This document shows positions 15,368 through 22,198 of a stretch of 31,343 nt of DNA, one piece after another; the stretch's first letter is position 1; the number at the start of each line of letters is the position of its first letter. The stretch comes from Oxalobacteraceae bacterium (lineage in GTDB: Bacteria; Pseudomonadota; Gammaproteobacteria; Burkholderiales; Burkholderiaceae_D). The translations under genes and the position numbers were made by a program. The notes below the pieces were generated by a model. It saw only the letters and a program-made list of their open reading frames with translations. It was not told where the DNA came from and did no database searches. The DNA lies in assembly GCA_003537575.1 (NCBI GenBank), contig DPRS01000025.1, positions 26,065-57,407 on the forward strand, given 5' to 3'.

Positions 15368-15401
15368 AAGCCGGGCCAACTCTTACGCGTTAGCCCGGCT
15401 T
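15368..15401 (-). terminator. Terminator of the repeat-rich secreted protein gene
   Basis: Nine-bp stem AAGCCGGGC / GCCCGGCTT (15368-15376 / 15393-15401) with a 16-nt loop. On the minus strand it is followed by TTGTTT. It begins 15 nt after the stop codon of the gene ending at 15416 and separates it from the beta-barrel gene. Confidence 0.75.
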
Positions 15402-15415
15402 AGGCAATCTTGCGT

Positions 15416-15961
15416 TTAACGGCGGACGCGCTCGACACGTTCCGGCCGCTCGATCTTCTCAGGACGTTCGATTTTTTCCGGGCGCTCAATTCTCTCAGGC
15501 CTTTCCGCTTTCTCCGGTCGTTCGACTTTTTGCGGCTTTTCCGCACGCTCAAGCTTGGCGGTAGCAGCGCGTTCTTGCGCAATACTTGCCGGCTCAGGCA
15601 GGACAACGGATGCACCTTTTCCCTTGCCAGTGGTTTTTACATTCGCCCCCTCTGGCACGGTAGTACCTGGCTTGAATACCGTGGCGCCTTTACCGTTGTT
15701 TTTCTTCACCGGTTGCGTTTCCGAGCTGGTCGGTGCAGTCGTAGGAGTAGTTTGCGATACAGTCGTGGGAGTGGTTTGCGATGCCGTCGTCGCAGTTGAT
15801 GCAGTGGTTTGCGACGCCGTAGTTTGTGAAGTGGTTGGTGCAGGTGCGGCGGTAGTCTGCGATGTTGTTTGCGCCGGATCGGTAGCTGTTTGTGCAATTG
15901 CCCCGCCAAATGCAGTAATCATTGCCACTGCCAGCAGTCCACGCGTAAATGCTTTAGCCAT
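15416..15961 (-). CDS. Secreted low-complexity protein with Thr/Gln-rich region and ERPEK repeats
   Basis: No family recognised. The 181 residues have a signal peptide (1-23, AIA-Q) and then a Thr/Ser/Gln/Ala-rich stretch (about 25-82) built from SQTT-type units. A short Gly/Lys middle (NNGKGATVFKPGTTVPEG, GKGKGASVVLPEP) follows, and then a highly charged tail. The tail holds five six-residue repeats ERPE(K/R)(A/I/V) from residue 147 to 176, ending VERVRR. The regular Pro with paired Glu/Arg suggests an extended or helical charged rod. A GAGGAAA ribosome site precedes the ATG and a terminator follows, so it looks expressed. It could be a cell-wall- or envelope-binding spacer protein, but that is a guess. 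Confidence 0.75.
   Translation of the reverse strand: MAKAFTRGLLAVAMITAFGGAIAQTATDPAQTTSQTTAAPAPTTSQTTASQTTASTATTASQTTPTTVSQTTPTTAPTSSETQPVKKNNGKGATVFKPGTTVPEGANVKTTGKGKGASVVLPEPASIAQERAATAKLERAEKPQKVERPEKAERPERIERPEKIERPEKIERPERVERVRR
15434..15523 (-). repeat. Five in-frame 18-bp repeats encoding ERPE(K/R)x
   Basis: Five adjacent 18-bp units code for ERPEKA, ERPERI, ERPEKI, ERPEKI and ERPERV. The nucleotide copies differ mainly at third positions, which suggests selection on the peptide after expansion. They cover the charged tail of the secreted protein. Confidence 0.85.
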
Positions 15962-16052
15962 ATCGGTTTCCTCAGTAAAGTTGTTGCAAAGCGGAAACAG
16001 ACTAGCATGCTGAAAATGTTAAAAAGGAAAACGTTACATTCTGCAACATTTC

Positions 16053-16238
16053 TTACGAATACAGTTGGATTAGCCGATCGCCTTCTTCAAAACGATATGT
16101 TCCAGGCTTGGTGCTGGTCCATGCCCGTAACTGGCCACATCCTCCATCCATTTCTTGTGTGGCAGAGTCACGCAACTTGGTAAGCACGCCGCGCCGATGC
16201 CACGGGATCAGCACTGGCAATGGCGTATTGCTCCGCAA
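16053..16238 (-). pseudogene. C-terminal relic of an RlmN-like radical SAM gene
   Basis: The reading frame contains RGVLTKLRDSATQEMDGG then CGQLRA. Over 22 residues, 18 are identical to the C-terminal active-site region of the RlmN-like protein encoded at 21114-22145 in this same window, including the Cys that carries the methyl group. Everything upstream (SAM-cluster Cys motif, barrel) is absent, and the sequence before about 16199 shows no further match in any frame I read. The tail continues to a stop at 16053. The rest of the 550-nt interval 15962-16513 holds only the repeat protein's upstream region and the tRNA promoter. This is most simply a decayed duplicate. Confidence 0.65.
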
Positions 16239-16472
16239 ATTCGACTACTGCCGGGGCATCATTTTGGGTGCCCAGGACATGCTTTGGCTTTCATGCCCCG
16301 GCACTCGAATCAAGGCGAATGCCGCTTTACTCTATATTGCATTAATCTTTCTTTAACCGTGAGACAGCAGCTAACTGACTTCTTCCATATTTAATAAAAA
16401 ACGAAGCTGTTAGCTGCCGATATCGGCGCATGATGCGACCTTAGCGGAATTGTGCCCAGCAACGGCCCCATA

Positions 16473-16502
16473 TCGACCTGGAAACGTCTTCCATCGTATA
16501 AT
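16473..16502 (+). promoter_or_regulatory. Promoter of tRNA-Gly
   Basis: A consensus TATAAT (16497-16502) lies 11 nt before the tRNA. TCGACC (16473-16478) with an 18-bp spacer is the best -35 match. The expected start near 16509 leaves a 5-nt leader. Confidence 0.65.
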
Positions 16503-16513
16503 TCACCCCTGTC

Positions 16514-16587
16514 GCGGGTGTAGCTCAATGGTAGAGCAGAAGCTTCCCAAGCTTACGACGAGGGTTCGATTCCCTTCACCCGCTCCA
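16514..16587 (+). tRNA. tRNA-Gly (anticodon CCC)
   Basis: Full cloverleaf: acceptor arms GCGGGTG / CACCCGC, D-arm GCTC-AATGGTA-GAGC, anticodon stem GAAGC closing loop TTCCCAA with anticodon CCC, T-arm GAGGG-TTCGATT-CCCTT, discriminator T and encoded CCA. One G-A mismatch sits at the top of the anticodon stem. It reads GGG glycine codons and closely resembles E. coli glyU. Confidence 0.97.
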
Positions 16588-16596
16588 GAATTCATC

Positions 16597-16621
16597 AGGC
16601 ACCGCAAGCCGGTGCCTTTTT
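16597..16621 (+). terminator. Intrinsic terminator after tRNA-Gly
   Basis: Stem AGGCACCG / CGGTGCCT (16597-16604 / 16610-16617) with a 5-nt loop, running into TTTTT. It ends 38 nt before the trmB start, so trmB must depend on readthrough or on a promoter inside or just after the hairpin. Confidence 0.9.
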
Positions 16622-16659
16622 GTTGGCACAACGCCCAATTTTGCCATTGCGACAACAGC

Positions 16660-17376
16660 ATGTCCGACCTCCCCGAAAACACTGCCGGCAAGCCCCTCTT
16701 CTACGACCCGACCGAGCGCCGCATCCGTAGTTTCGTCACCCGCGCCGGCCGCCTGTCGACTGGCCAGGCGCGCGCGCTGGAGGAACTCGGTCCGCAGTTC
16801 TGCATCCCTTATCAAAAGAGCCTGCTGGATTTCGATGCCGCCTTCGGCCGCAAGGCGCCGGTCATCCTTGAAATCGGCTTCGGCATGGGCGACACCACGG
16901 CGACGATTGCCGCCGGCATGCCGGACAAGAATTTCGTCGGAGTGGAAGTGCATACCCCGGGCGTCGGCAGCCTGTTGAAACTGATCGGCGAACAGCGGCT
17001 GCAGAATCTGCGCATCCTCCAGCACGATGCAGTCGAAGTCGTCACCAACATGATTGCGCCCGAATCGCTGGCCGGCGTGCATGTGTTTTTCCCCGATCCC
17101 TGGCACAAGGCGCGCCACAACAAGCGCCGCCTGATCCAGCCGGCTTTCGTCAGCCTGCTGGCGTCGCGCATCGCCCCCGGCGGCTATCTGCATTGCGCCA
17201 CCGACTGGCAAGAGTATGCGGAGCAGATGCTGGAAGTCCTGTCGGCCGAGCCGACCTTGCAGAATACCGCAGAGAGTTACGCCGAACGTCCCGCCTACCG
17301 GCCCAATACCAAGTTCGAGAAGCGTGGCATCAAGCTCGGCCACGGCGTCTGGGACCTGGTGTTCAGCAAGCGCTAG
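16660..17376 (+). CDS. trmB: tRNA (guanine-N7-)-methyltransferase
   Basis: Makes m7G at position 46 of tRNAs using SAM. The 238 residues contain the SAM motif EIGFGMGDTT, the central GVEVHTPGVGSLL and the hallmark VHVFFPDPWHKARHNKRRL, with the catalytic Asp. The end, RPNTKFEKRGIKLGHGVWDL, is also typical. The frame is open far upstream through tRNA-Gly, but that part is not protein-coding; ATG 16660 (MSDLPENTAG) gives the family length. No strong ribosome site is visible. It directly follows a tRNA gene and its terminator, which fits its role only by coincidence or shared growth regulation. Confidence 0.95.
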   Translation: MSDLPENTAGKPLFYDPTERRIRSFVTRAGRLSTGQARALEELGPQFCIPYQKSLLDFDAAFGRKAPVILEIGFGMGDTTATIAAGMPDKNFVGVEVHTPGVGSLLKLIGEQRLQNLRILQHDAVEVVTNMIAPESLAGVHVFFPDPWHKARHNKRRLIQPAFVSLLASRIAPGGYLHCATDWQEYAEQMLEVLSAEPTLQNTAESYAERPAYRPNTKFEKRGIKLGHGVWDLVFSKR

Positions 17377-17398
17377 CCAGCTTGCTTTTGCTGCCTCG

Positions 17399-17932
17399 TC
17401 ATTGGTTCGGATACTGCCGCAGCAGCCGCTCCACCAGCGTTTCCGGCGCATCGAAAACATCCAGCCGACAGCCGATTTCATCGGCCTGCAAGGGTTCCAG
17501 ATCGCGCAACTGACTGTCGAGCAGCGCTGCCGGCATGAAGTGACCGGTGCGGCTCCGCATGCGCGAGGCAATCAGCGCACGCTCGCCATCCAGGTGCAAA
17601 AATGCGAGGCCGGCATCCGCTTCCCGTAACAGGTCGCGATAACGACGCTTGAGTGCGGAGCAGGCCAGGACCAGCGCTGTGTCCTCTTGCCTGGATTGTC
17701 GAATGCGATCCTGCAGCTTCAGTAGCCACCCTTGCCTGTCCTCGTCGGTGAGCGGCTGCCCGGCTGCCATCTTTTCGATATTCGCGCGTGGATGATCATC
17801 GTCTCCTTCAGCGTATTGTGCCCCTAGCCGGCTGGCCAGAATTCTGCCGACCGTGGTTTTGCCGGAGCCGCTCACGCCCATGACGACCCAGCGCCTGGGC
17901 AAGGTGTCTGGAAGCCGCGGTGATGTAGACAT
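17399..17932 (-). CDS. gntK: Gluconokinase
   Basis: Phosphorylates gluconate to 6-phosphogluconate, feeding the Entner-Doudoroff and pentose phosphate routes. The 177-residue protein has the P-loop GVSGSGKTT at about residues 19-27 and the GntK marks AEGDDDHPRANIEKMAAGQPLTDEDR (in pieces), ACSALKRRYRDLLR and RTGHFMP. ATG 17932 has AAGGAAAG as ribosome site; the frame extends upstream to 18010 with unlikely residues. It is convergent with trmB (22-nt gap) and divergent from the diguanylate cyclase gene. No gluconate transporter or repressor is beside it. Confidence 0.95.
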   Translation of the reverse strand: MSTSPRLPDTLPRRWVVMGVSGSGKTTVGRILASRLGAQYAEGDDDHPRANIEKMAAGQPLTDEDRQGWLLKLQDRIRQSRQEDTALVLACSALKRRYRDLLREADAGLAFLHLDGERALIASRMRSRTGHFMPAALLDSQLRDLEPLQADEIGCRLDVFDAPETLVERLLRQYPNQ

Positions 17933-18116
17933 GACACTTTCCTTCGGGCGTGACTCAACGCTTGGATTCTGAATTTCGCTATTTTTATCGCGGCATAGGT
18001 AAGAAAACACATACCGCCATCAAAAAGATGACCCGGCTGTTGCAAAAAACTTTAACAAACAAGAAACATCGTAAATCGATAGCAATTTTTTGGCCAAAAA
18101 TCGCTATGATGGCAGC

Positions 18117-19772
18117 ATGCTAAATTTCCAATCCATAAAATTTCGCCTGGTTGCGCTCGGCGTCGGGCTTACCTTGATCGGTATTCTGGTGCGCTATTTT
18201 TTGGCATTGCCGCTGGTCCGGGAGCATGCGCACGAACTGGCCGCCACGCAGCAGCTTTCCATCGCTACTTATATTGCCCGCGACATCGACCACGGCATAA
18301 CGTCGCGTCAAGCATTAATCGAACGGCTTGCCGCTGACTTGCCGCCCGAGCTTGCAGGACAACCGGAAAAATTGACTGGCTGGCTCAAGGAACGCCTGGA
18401 TATCAATCCACTGTTTAACAAGGGCTTGCTGGCAGTCCGGCCGGATGGACACGGCCTGCTGGGCGAACACCCGGCCATTGCCAACCGCAGCCAGCTCGAC
18501 TATGCAGCGGCGGACTGGTTCCTGGCCGCTGTGCGCACCAAAAAGCCTGCCATCGGCAAGCCTATGCGCGGACGCGTAAGCGGCGATCCGCTTATCATTT
18601 TCTCCGCGCCGGTACGCGACTCCGCCGGCAACATCGTCACAGTGTTGGCCGGCGTGGCGCAACTCAATGCGCCCGGCTTTCTGGACCGCCTGCAGGAAAC
18701 CCAGTTGGGCGCAACCGGTGGCTTTTTACTAGTGTCGCCTGCAGATCGTCTGTTTGTCGCGTCCAGCGATCCGGCCATGATCCTGCAACCGACGCCGCGC
18801 CCCGGCGTGAATTTACTGCATGACCGCGCCATGGCCGGCTACCGTGGCACCGGCATCACCATCAATGCCATCGGCGTGGAAGAGTTTTCCGCGATGGCAA
18901 GCGTGCCCAGCACCGGCTGGTTCGTGGTAGCGCGCATGCCGACCAAAGAGGCGTTCCGCCTGGTCGAAGCACTGGGCGACTTCATGACAAAGTCCATTCC
19001 AGCTTTGATCATCACAGTGCTGACGCTGCTGCTGCTCGCATTGCCACGCATCCTGCGTCCGCTTACCGACACCGCCCGGGCAATGCGCAATATGGCAGAC
19101 GGCAAAATCAGGTTGGCGCCGCTTCCGGTTATCCGTGACGACGAGGTTGGCGAAGTGGTGAAAGGCTTCAATTTCCTGGTCGAGCGGTTGCACAAGGAAG
19201 AAGCGGCGCGCGAGGCCAGCGAAACGCGGCTGAAGTACCTCGCGCATCACGACTCGCTAACCGGCCTGTACAACCGCGCCATGCTGGAAGAGCGTCTGAT
19301 GCAGGCGCTGGCGTGCGCCCAACGCGACGGCTCGCAAATCGCCCTGCTGTTTTGCGACCTGGATGGCTTCAAACCGGTCAACGACCAGCACGGGCACGAT
19401 GCCGGCGATGAAGTGCTGCGCCAGGTTGCGCATCGCCTGATCGATGGGCGACGCCGGATCGACACTGTGGCACGCCTGGGCGGCGATGAATTCGTGGTCC
19501 TGCTTACAGGCTTGAAGGATGCCCGTAGCGGCGCGGCCGCCGTCGCCCGGCAATGCCTGGATGCCATTGCAGAGCCATTCGAGGTGGAGGGAAAATCCTT
19601 TACGCTTGGCATGTCGATCGGCATCGCGCTGCACGCCGGCGTCGCCGTGGCGCCTTCCTATTTGATGGCGCAGGCGGACATTGCCATGTATCGGGCCAAG
19701 CGCGAAGGCAAGGGAAATTGTTTTTACATGGAAGAGGCGGTCGTTGCCGAAACCGGGCATCTGTCTGGCTGA
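18117..19772 (+). CDS. Membrane-anchored diguanylate cyclase with Cache sensor and HAMP
   Basis: Predicted to make cyclic di-GMP in response to a periplasmic signal. Residues 10-32 form the first membrane helix and about 33-292 a periplasmic sensor of Cache type (IFSAPVRDSAGNIVTVLAGV, GATGGFLLVSPADRLFVASS). A second helix spans about 294-312, a HAMP linker follows (RPLTDTARAMRNMADGKI), then the GGDEF domain from about 375. The catalytic GGDEF is intact at 455-459 and an RRID inhibitory site sits 5 residues before it, so activity with product feedback is expected. No EAL domain. ATG 18117 is preferred; a TTG at 18090 is in frame. Neither has a clear ribosome site. Confidence 0.9.
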   Translation: MLNFQSIKFRLVALGVGLTLIGILVRYFLALPLVREHAHELAATQQLSIATYIARDIDHGITSRQALIERLAADLPPELAGQPEKLTGWLKERLDINPLFNKGLLAVRPDGHGLLGEHPAIANRSQLDYAAADWFLAAVRTKKPAIGKPMRGRVSGDPLIIFSAPVRDSAGNIVTVLAGVAQLNAPGFLDRLQETQLGATGGFLLVSPADRLFVASSDPAMILQPTPRPGVNLLHDRAMAGYRGTGITINAIGVEEFSAMASVPSTGWFVVARMPTKEAFRLVEALGDFMTKSIPALIITVLTLLLLALPRILRPLTDTARAMRNMADGKIRLAPLPVIRDDEVGEVVKGFNFLVERLHKEEAAREASETRLKYLAHHDSLTGLYNRAMLEERLMQALACAQRDGSQIALLFCDLDGFKPVNDQHGHDAGDEVLRQVAHRLIDGRRRIDTVARLGGDEFVVLLTGLKDARSGAAAVARQCLDAIAEPFEVEGKSFTLGMSIGIALHAGVAVAPSYLMAQADIAMYRAKREGKGNCFYMEEAVVAETGHLSG

Positions 19773-19830
19773 TGCCTGCGCCGGCAGTGAAACGGCATGC
19801 ATCCCGCGGCGGGGCCAAAGCCGCCGGCGC

Positions 19831-21066
19831 CTACCTGGCAGTCTTTGCCGCGCCGAGCTTGGGTTTTTTCGGCTTCTTGGGCTTTTTCAGCACCTGGCCG
19901 CGCGCATCCGTCATGGGTACGCGATGTTCCGGCGCAAAGCCCGGCTCCTCCATCCGCGGCAGGGTCTGGCGGATCAGGGTTTCGATGGCAGCCAGTAATT
20001 GCACTTCGTCCGCACAAATCAGCGAGACTGCCGCGCCGGTCGCGCCAGCGCGGCCGGTGCGGCCGATGCGGTGAATGTAGTCCTCGGCAACGATGGGCAA
20101 GTCGAAATTGACCACTTGCGGCAAAGCGTCGATATCCAGCCCGCGTGCAGCGACGTCGGTTGCCACCAGCACCTGCACCTCGGCTATCTTGAACCGTTCC
20201 AGCGCGCGCAGGCGGCCCGGCTGCGGCTTGTCGCCGTGGATCGAATCGGCGCTGATGCCCTGCGCCAGCAGGGTCTCGACCAATTCATCGACACCCTTGC
20301 GGGTCTTGGCGAACACCAGCACCTGGCCCCAGCGGTTTTTTTTCAGCAAATGCAGAAACAGCGCAGTTTTGCGTTTTTTATCGACAGGCACCAGCCATTG
20401 CCTGACGCTTTGGGCCGCCGTATTGCGCGGGCTGACCTCGATACTGACCGGGTTATCCAACAAGCCCCCTGCCAGCGTGCGGATGGCATCGGAAAAAGTC
20501 GCGGAAAAAAGCAGCGTCTGCCGGCGTTTTGGCAGCGCCGCGAACACCGCATTCAATTCACGTGAAAATCCGAGATCGAGCATCCGATCGGCTTCGTCGA
20601 GCACCAGCGTCTGCAGCTGCGTGAACCTGACTGCGTTCTGCCGGTGCAGGTCGAGCAGGCGCCCGGGCGTGGCCACCAGGACGTCAACACCTTTCCGCAG
20701 CTTCATCATCTGCGGATTGATGCTTACTCCGCCATAGGCCACGGCCATGCGCAATGGCAGGTGCGCGCCGTATTGGCGAAAACTTTCGAACACTTGTTCG
20801 GCAAGTTCGCGCGTCGGCACCAGCACCAGGGCGCGCACGGAATTGCTGGCCACCTGTGGCCCTTCCATCATCAGCCGCTGCAGCAGCGGCAGCGCAAAGC
20901 CAGCGGTTTTGCCGGTGCCGGTTTGCGCGGCGGCCATCAGGTCGCGCCCGGCCAGCACCGCCGGGATTGCCTGTGCCTGCACCGGCGTGGGCGATTGGTA
21001 ACCGAGGGTGTCGAGCGCCCGCAGCAGCGGGTCAATCAGACCGAAGGAAGCAAAGGTCACTGGCAT
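19831..21066 (-). CDS. rhlE: DEAD-box RNA helicase, RhlE type
   Basis: ATP-dependent RNA helicase that remodels structured RNA, commonly in ribosome assembly or cold growth. All motifs are present: Q motif (F8, GYQSPTPVQ), motif I AQTGTGKT (47-54), Ia PTRELA, Ib TPGRL, II DEAD (157-160), III SAT (188-190), IV VLVFAKTR, V ATDVAARGLDID and VI HRIGRTGRAG. The 411-residue length and the sequence order match RhlE. The C-terminus is a short Lys/Pro tail (KKPKKPKKPKLG), probably for RNA contact. It follows the RlmN-like gene by 47 nt on the same strand, so the two may be co-transcribed. Confidence 0.93.
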   Translation of the reverse strand: MPVTFASFGLIDPLLRALDTLGYQSPTPVQAQAIPAVLAGRDLMAAAQTGTGKTAGFALPLLQRLMMEGPQVASNSVRALVLVPTRELAEQVFESFRQYGAHLPLRMAVAYGGVSINPQMMKLRKGVDVLVATPGRLLDLHRQNAVRFTQLQTLVLDEADRMLDLGFSRELNAVFAALPKRRQTLLFSATFSDAIRTLAGGLLDNPVSIEVSPRNTAAQSVRQWLVPVDKKRKTALFLHLLKKNRWGQVLVFAKTRKGVDELVETLLAQGISADSIHGDKPQPGRLRALERFKIAEVQVLVATDVAARGLDIDALPQVVNFDLPIVAEDYIHRIGRTGRAGATGAAVSLICADEVQLLAAIETLIRQTLPRMEEPGFAPEHRVPMTDARGQVLKKPKKPKKPKLGAAKTAR

Positions 21067-21113
21067 ACCTGAAAAGTATAGAGTTCAGTAAAGTATCGGC
21101 AGGTCGGTCGGCA

Positions 21114-22145
21114 TCATGCCGCATGAATCCTGATGGTGCGGGCTTTCTGGGCGTTGGCGCGCGCGCGCAACTGGCCGCAGCCGCCATCCACATCCTGCGC
21201 TGCCGAATCGCGCAGCTTGGCCAGCACGCCGCGCTGGTGCAAGGCTTTCACGATCGCGCGGGCGCGCTCCCAGGACGGGCGCCGGAATTGCAGGTCCGGG
21301 ATAGTGTTGTAGGGAATCATGTTCAGCACCGCATACCTGCCCTTCAGCAGATCGGCGAGCGCGTCCAGCTCATCATCGCCATCGTTGATCCCTTCCAGCA
21401 AGGTCCACTGGTATTGCACCGGATAGGCGGTGGCACGACCGTATTGATCGGCCAAGTCCACCAGTTCCCGCGGCGTCAGGCTCGGCGCGCGCGGCAACAG
21501 CTTTGCGCGCAAGGCCGGCCTGGTGGTATGCAGGGACAAGGCCAGCGCCGGTTTGACTGCACTGGCGGACAGGCGTTCGAATACGCGGGCATCGCCCACG
21601 GTCGACAGCACCAGGTTCTTGTGGCCGATATTGCCTTCGATGCCCAGCAACTCGATGGCGGCCATCACGTTATCCAGGTTGTGGGCAGGTTCGCCCATCC
21701 CCATGAACACGACTTTTTTGACCGGGCGCTGCTGGCGCGCCAACACCACCTGGGCCAGGATCTCGCCGCTGCTCAGCTGGCGGATCAGGCCGCTGCGCCC
21801 GGTCATGCAAAACTGGCAGCCGACCGCGCAGCCGACCTGGCTGGAAACGCACAGTCCATCGCGCGGCAGCAGCACGCTCTCGACGGTCTGGCCATCGCTG
21901 AGGCCGACCAGCAGGCGCGCCGAGCCATCTTCGGTGCGGTGCGAAGAAAGCAGGCGCGCAATTCCGCCCAATTCGGCATCCAGCATGGGACGCGCCTCGC
22001 GCAGCGTGGCCGGCAAATAGTCTTTCGGGCGGCGGCGCCCCTGGTCATGCGGACGCCCCTGCAGCCAGTCCCGCAGCACGCGTCGTTCGTGTTCCGGTTT
22101 GGCGCCCAGCGCGCGCAGCCGCTGGCGAAAGATTTCAATTTCCAT
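21114..22145 (-). CDS. RlmN-like radical SAM RNA methyltransferase (paralogue)
   Basis: Radical SAM enzyme of the RlmN/Cfr family, which puts a methyl on C2 of an adenine in rRNA or tRNA. All five functional Cys of the family are seen: Cys99 in LCVSSQVG, Cys106/110/113 in GCAVGCQFC for the iron-sulfur cluster, and Cys323 in DGGCGQL. GMGEPAHNLDNV and SLHTTRPALR also fit. With 343 residues it is shorter than canonical RlmN (about 380), and its context (recQ, rhlE) differs from the ndk-ispG context I know for the main rlmN of betaproteobacteria. I therefore read it as a second family member; its target is not shown. ATG 22145 was chosen because it begins the conserved part. Confidence 0.85.
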   Translation of the reverse strand: MEIEIFRQRLRALGAKPEHERRVLRDWLQGRPHDQGRRRPKDYLPATLREARPMLDAELGGIARLLSSHRTEDGSARLLVGLSDGQTVESVLLPRDGLCVSSQVGCAVGCQFCMTGRSGLIRQLSSGEILAQVVLARQQRPVKKVVFMGMGEPAHNLDNVMAAIELLGIEGNIGHKNLVLSTVGDARVFERLSASAVKPALALSLHTTRPALRAKLLPRAPSLTPRELVDLADQYGRATAYPVQYQWTLLEGINDGDDELDALADLLKGRYAVLNMIPYNTIPDLQFRRPSWERARAIVKALHQRGVLAKLRDSAAQDVDGGCGQLRARANAQKARTIRIHAA

Positions 22146-22170
22146 AGCAAGGGATAGGGCAAAGCCGGCA

Positions 22171-22194
22171 GATGGGCAGATGGGCAAATGGGCA
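22171..22194. repeat. Three tandem 8-bp repeats between recQ and the RlmN-like gene
   Basis: (G/A)ATGGGCA three times in a row, then AATGTTAA which runs into the recQ stop. It lies in the 53-nt spacer just upstream of the RlmN-like start. Length changes here would alter spacing, but the repeats are not in the coding part. Confidence 0.75.
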
Positions 22195-22198
22195 AATG

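Noticed and set aside
15434..15523. Regular 18-bp repeats as a possible CRISPR array
   Set aside because: Units are directly adjacent with no spacers, are in frame inside a gene, and vary at third codon positions; no cas genes are present.
16367..16417. 9-bp inverted repeat GCAGCTAAC / GTTAGCTGC as a terminator or operator
   Set aside because: The loop is 33 nt, there is no T-run and no gene start or stop nearby to give it a role; it may be chance.
16450..16659. N-terminal extension of trmB through the tRNA gene
   Set aside because: The frame is open by chance; it crosses tRNA-Gly and its terminator, and TrmB proteins begin at about the ATG at 16660.
20754..22157. 467-codon open frame on the plus strand
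   Set aside because: Antisense to rhlE and the RlmN-like gene, both with full catalytic motifs.
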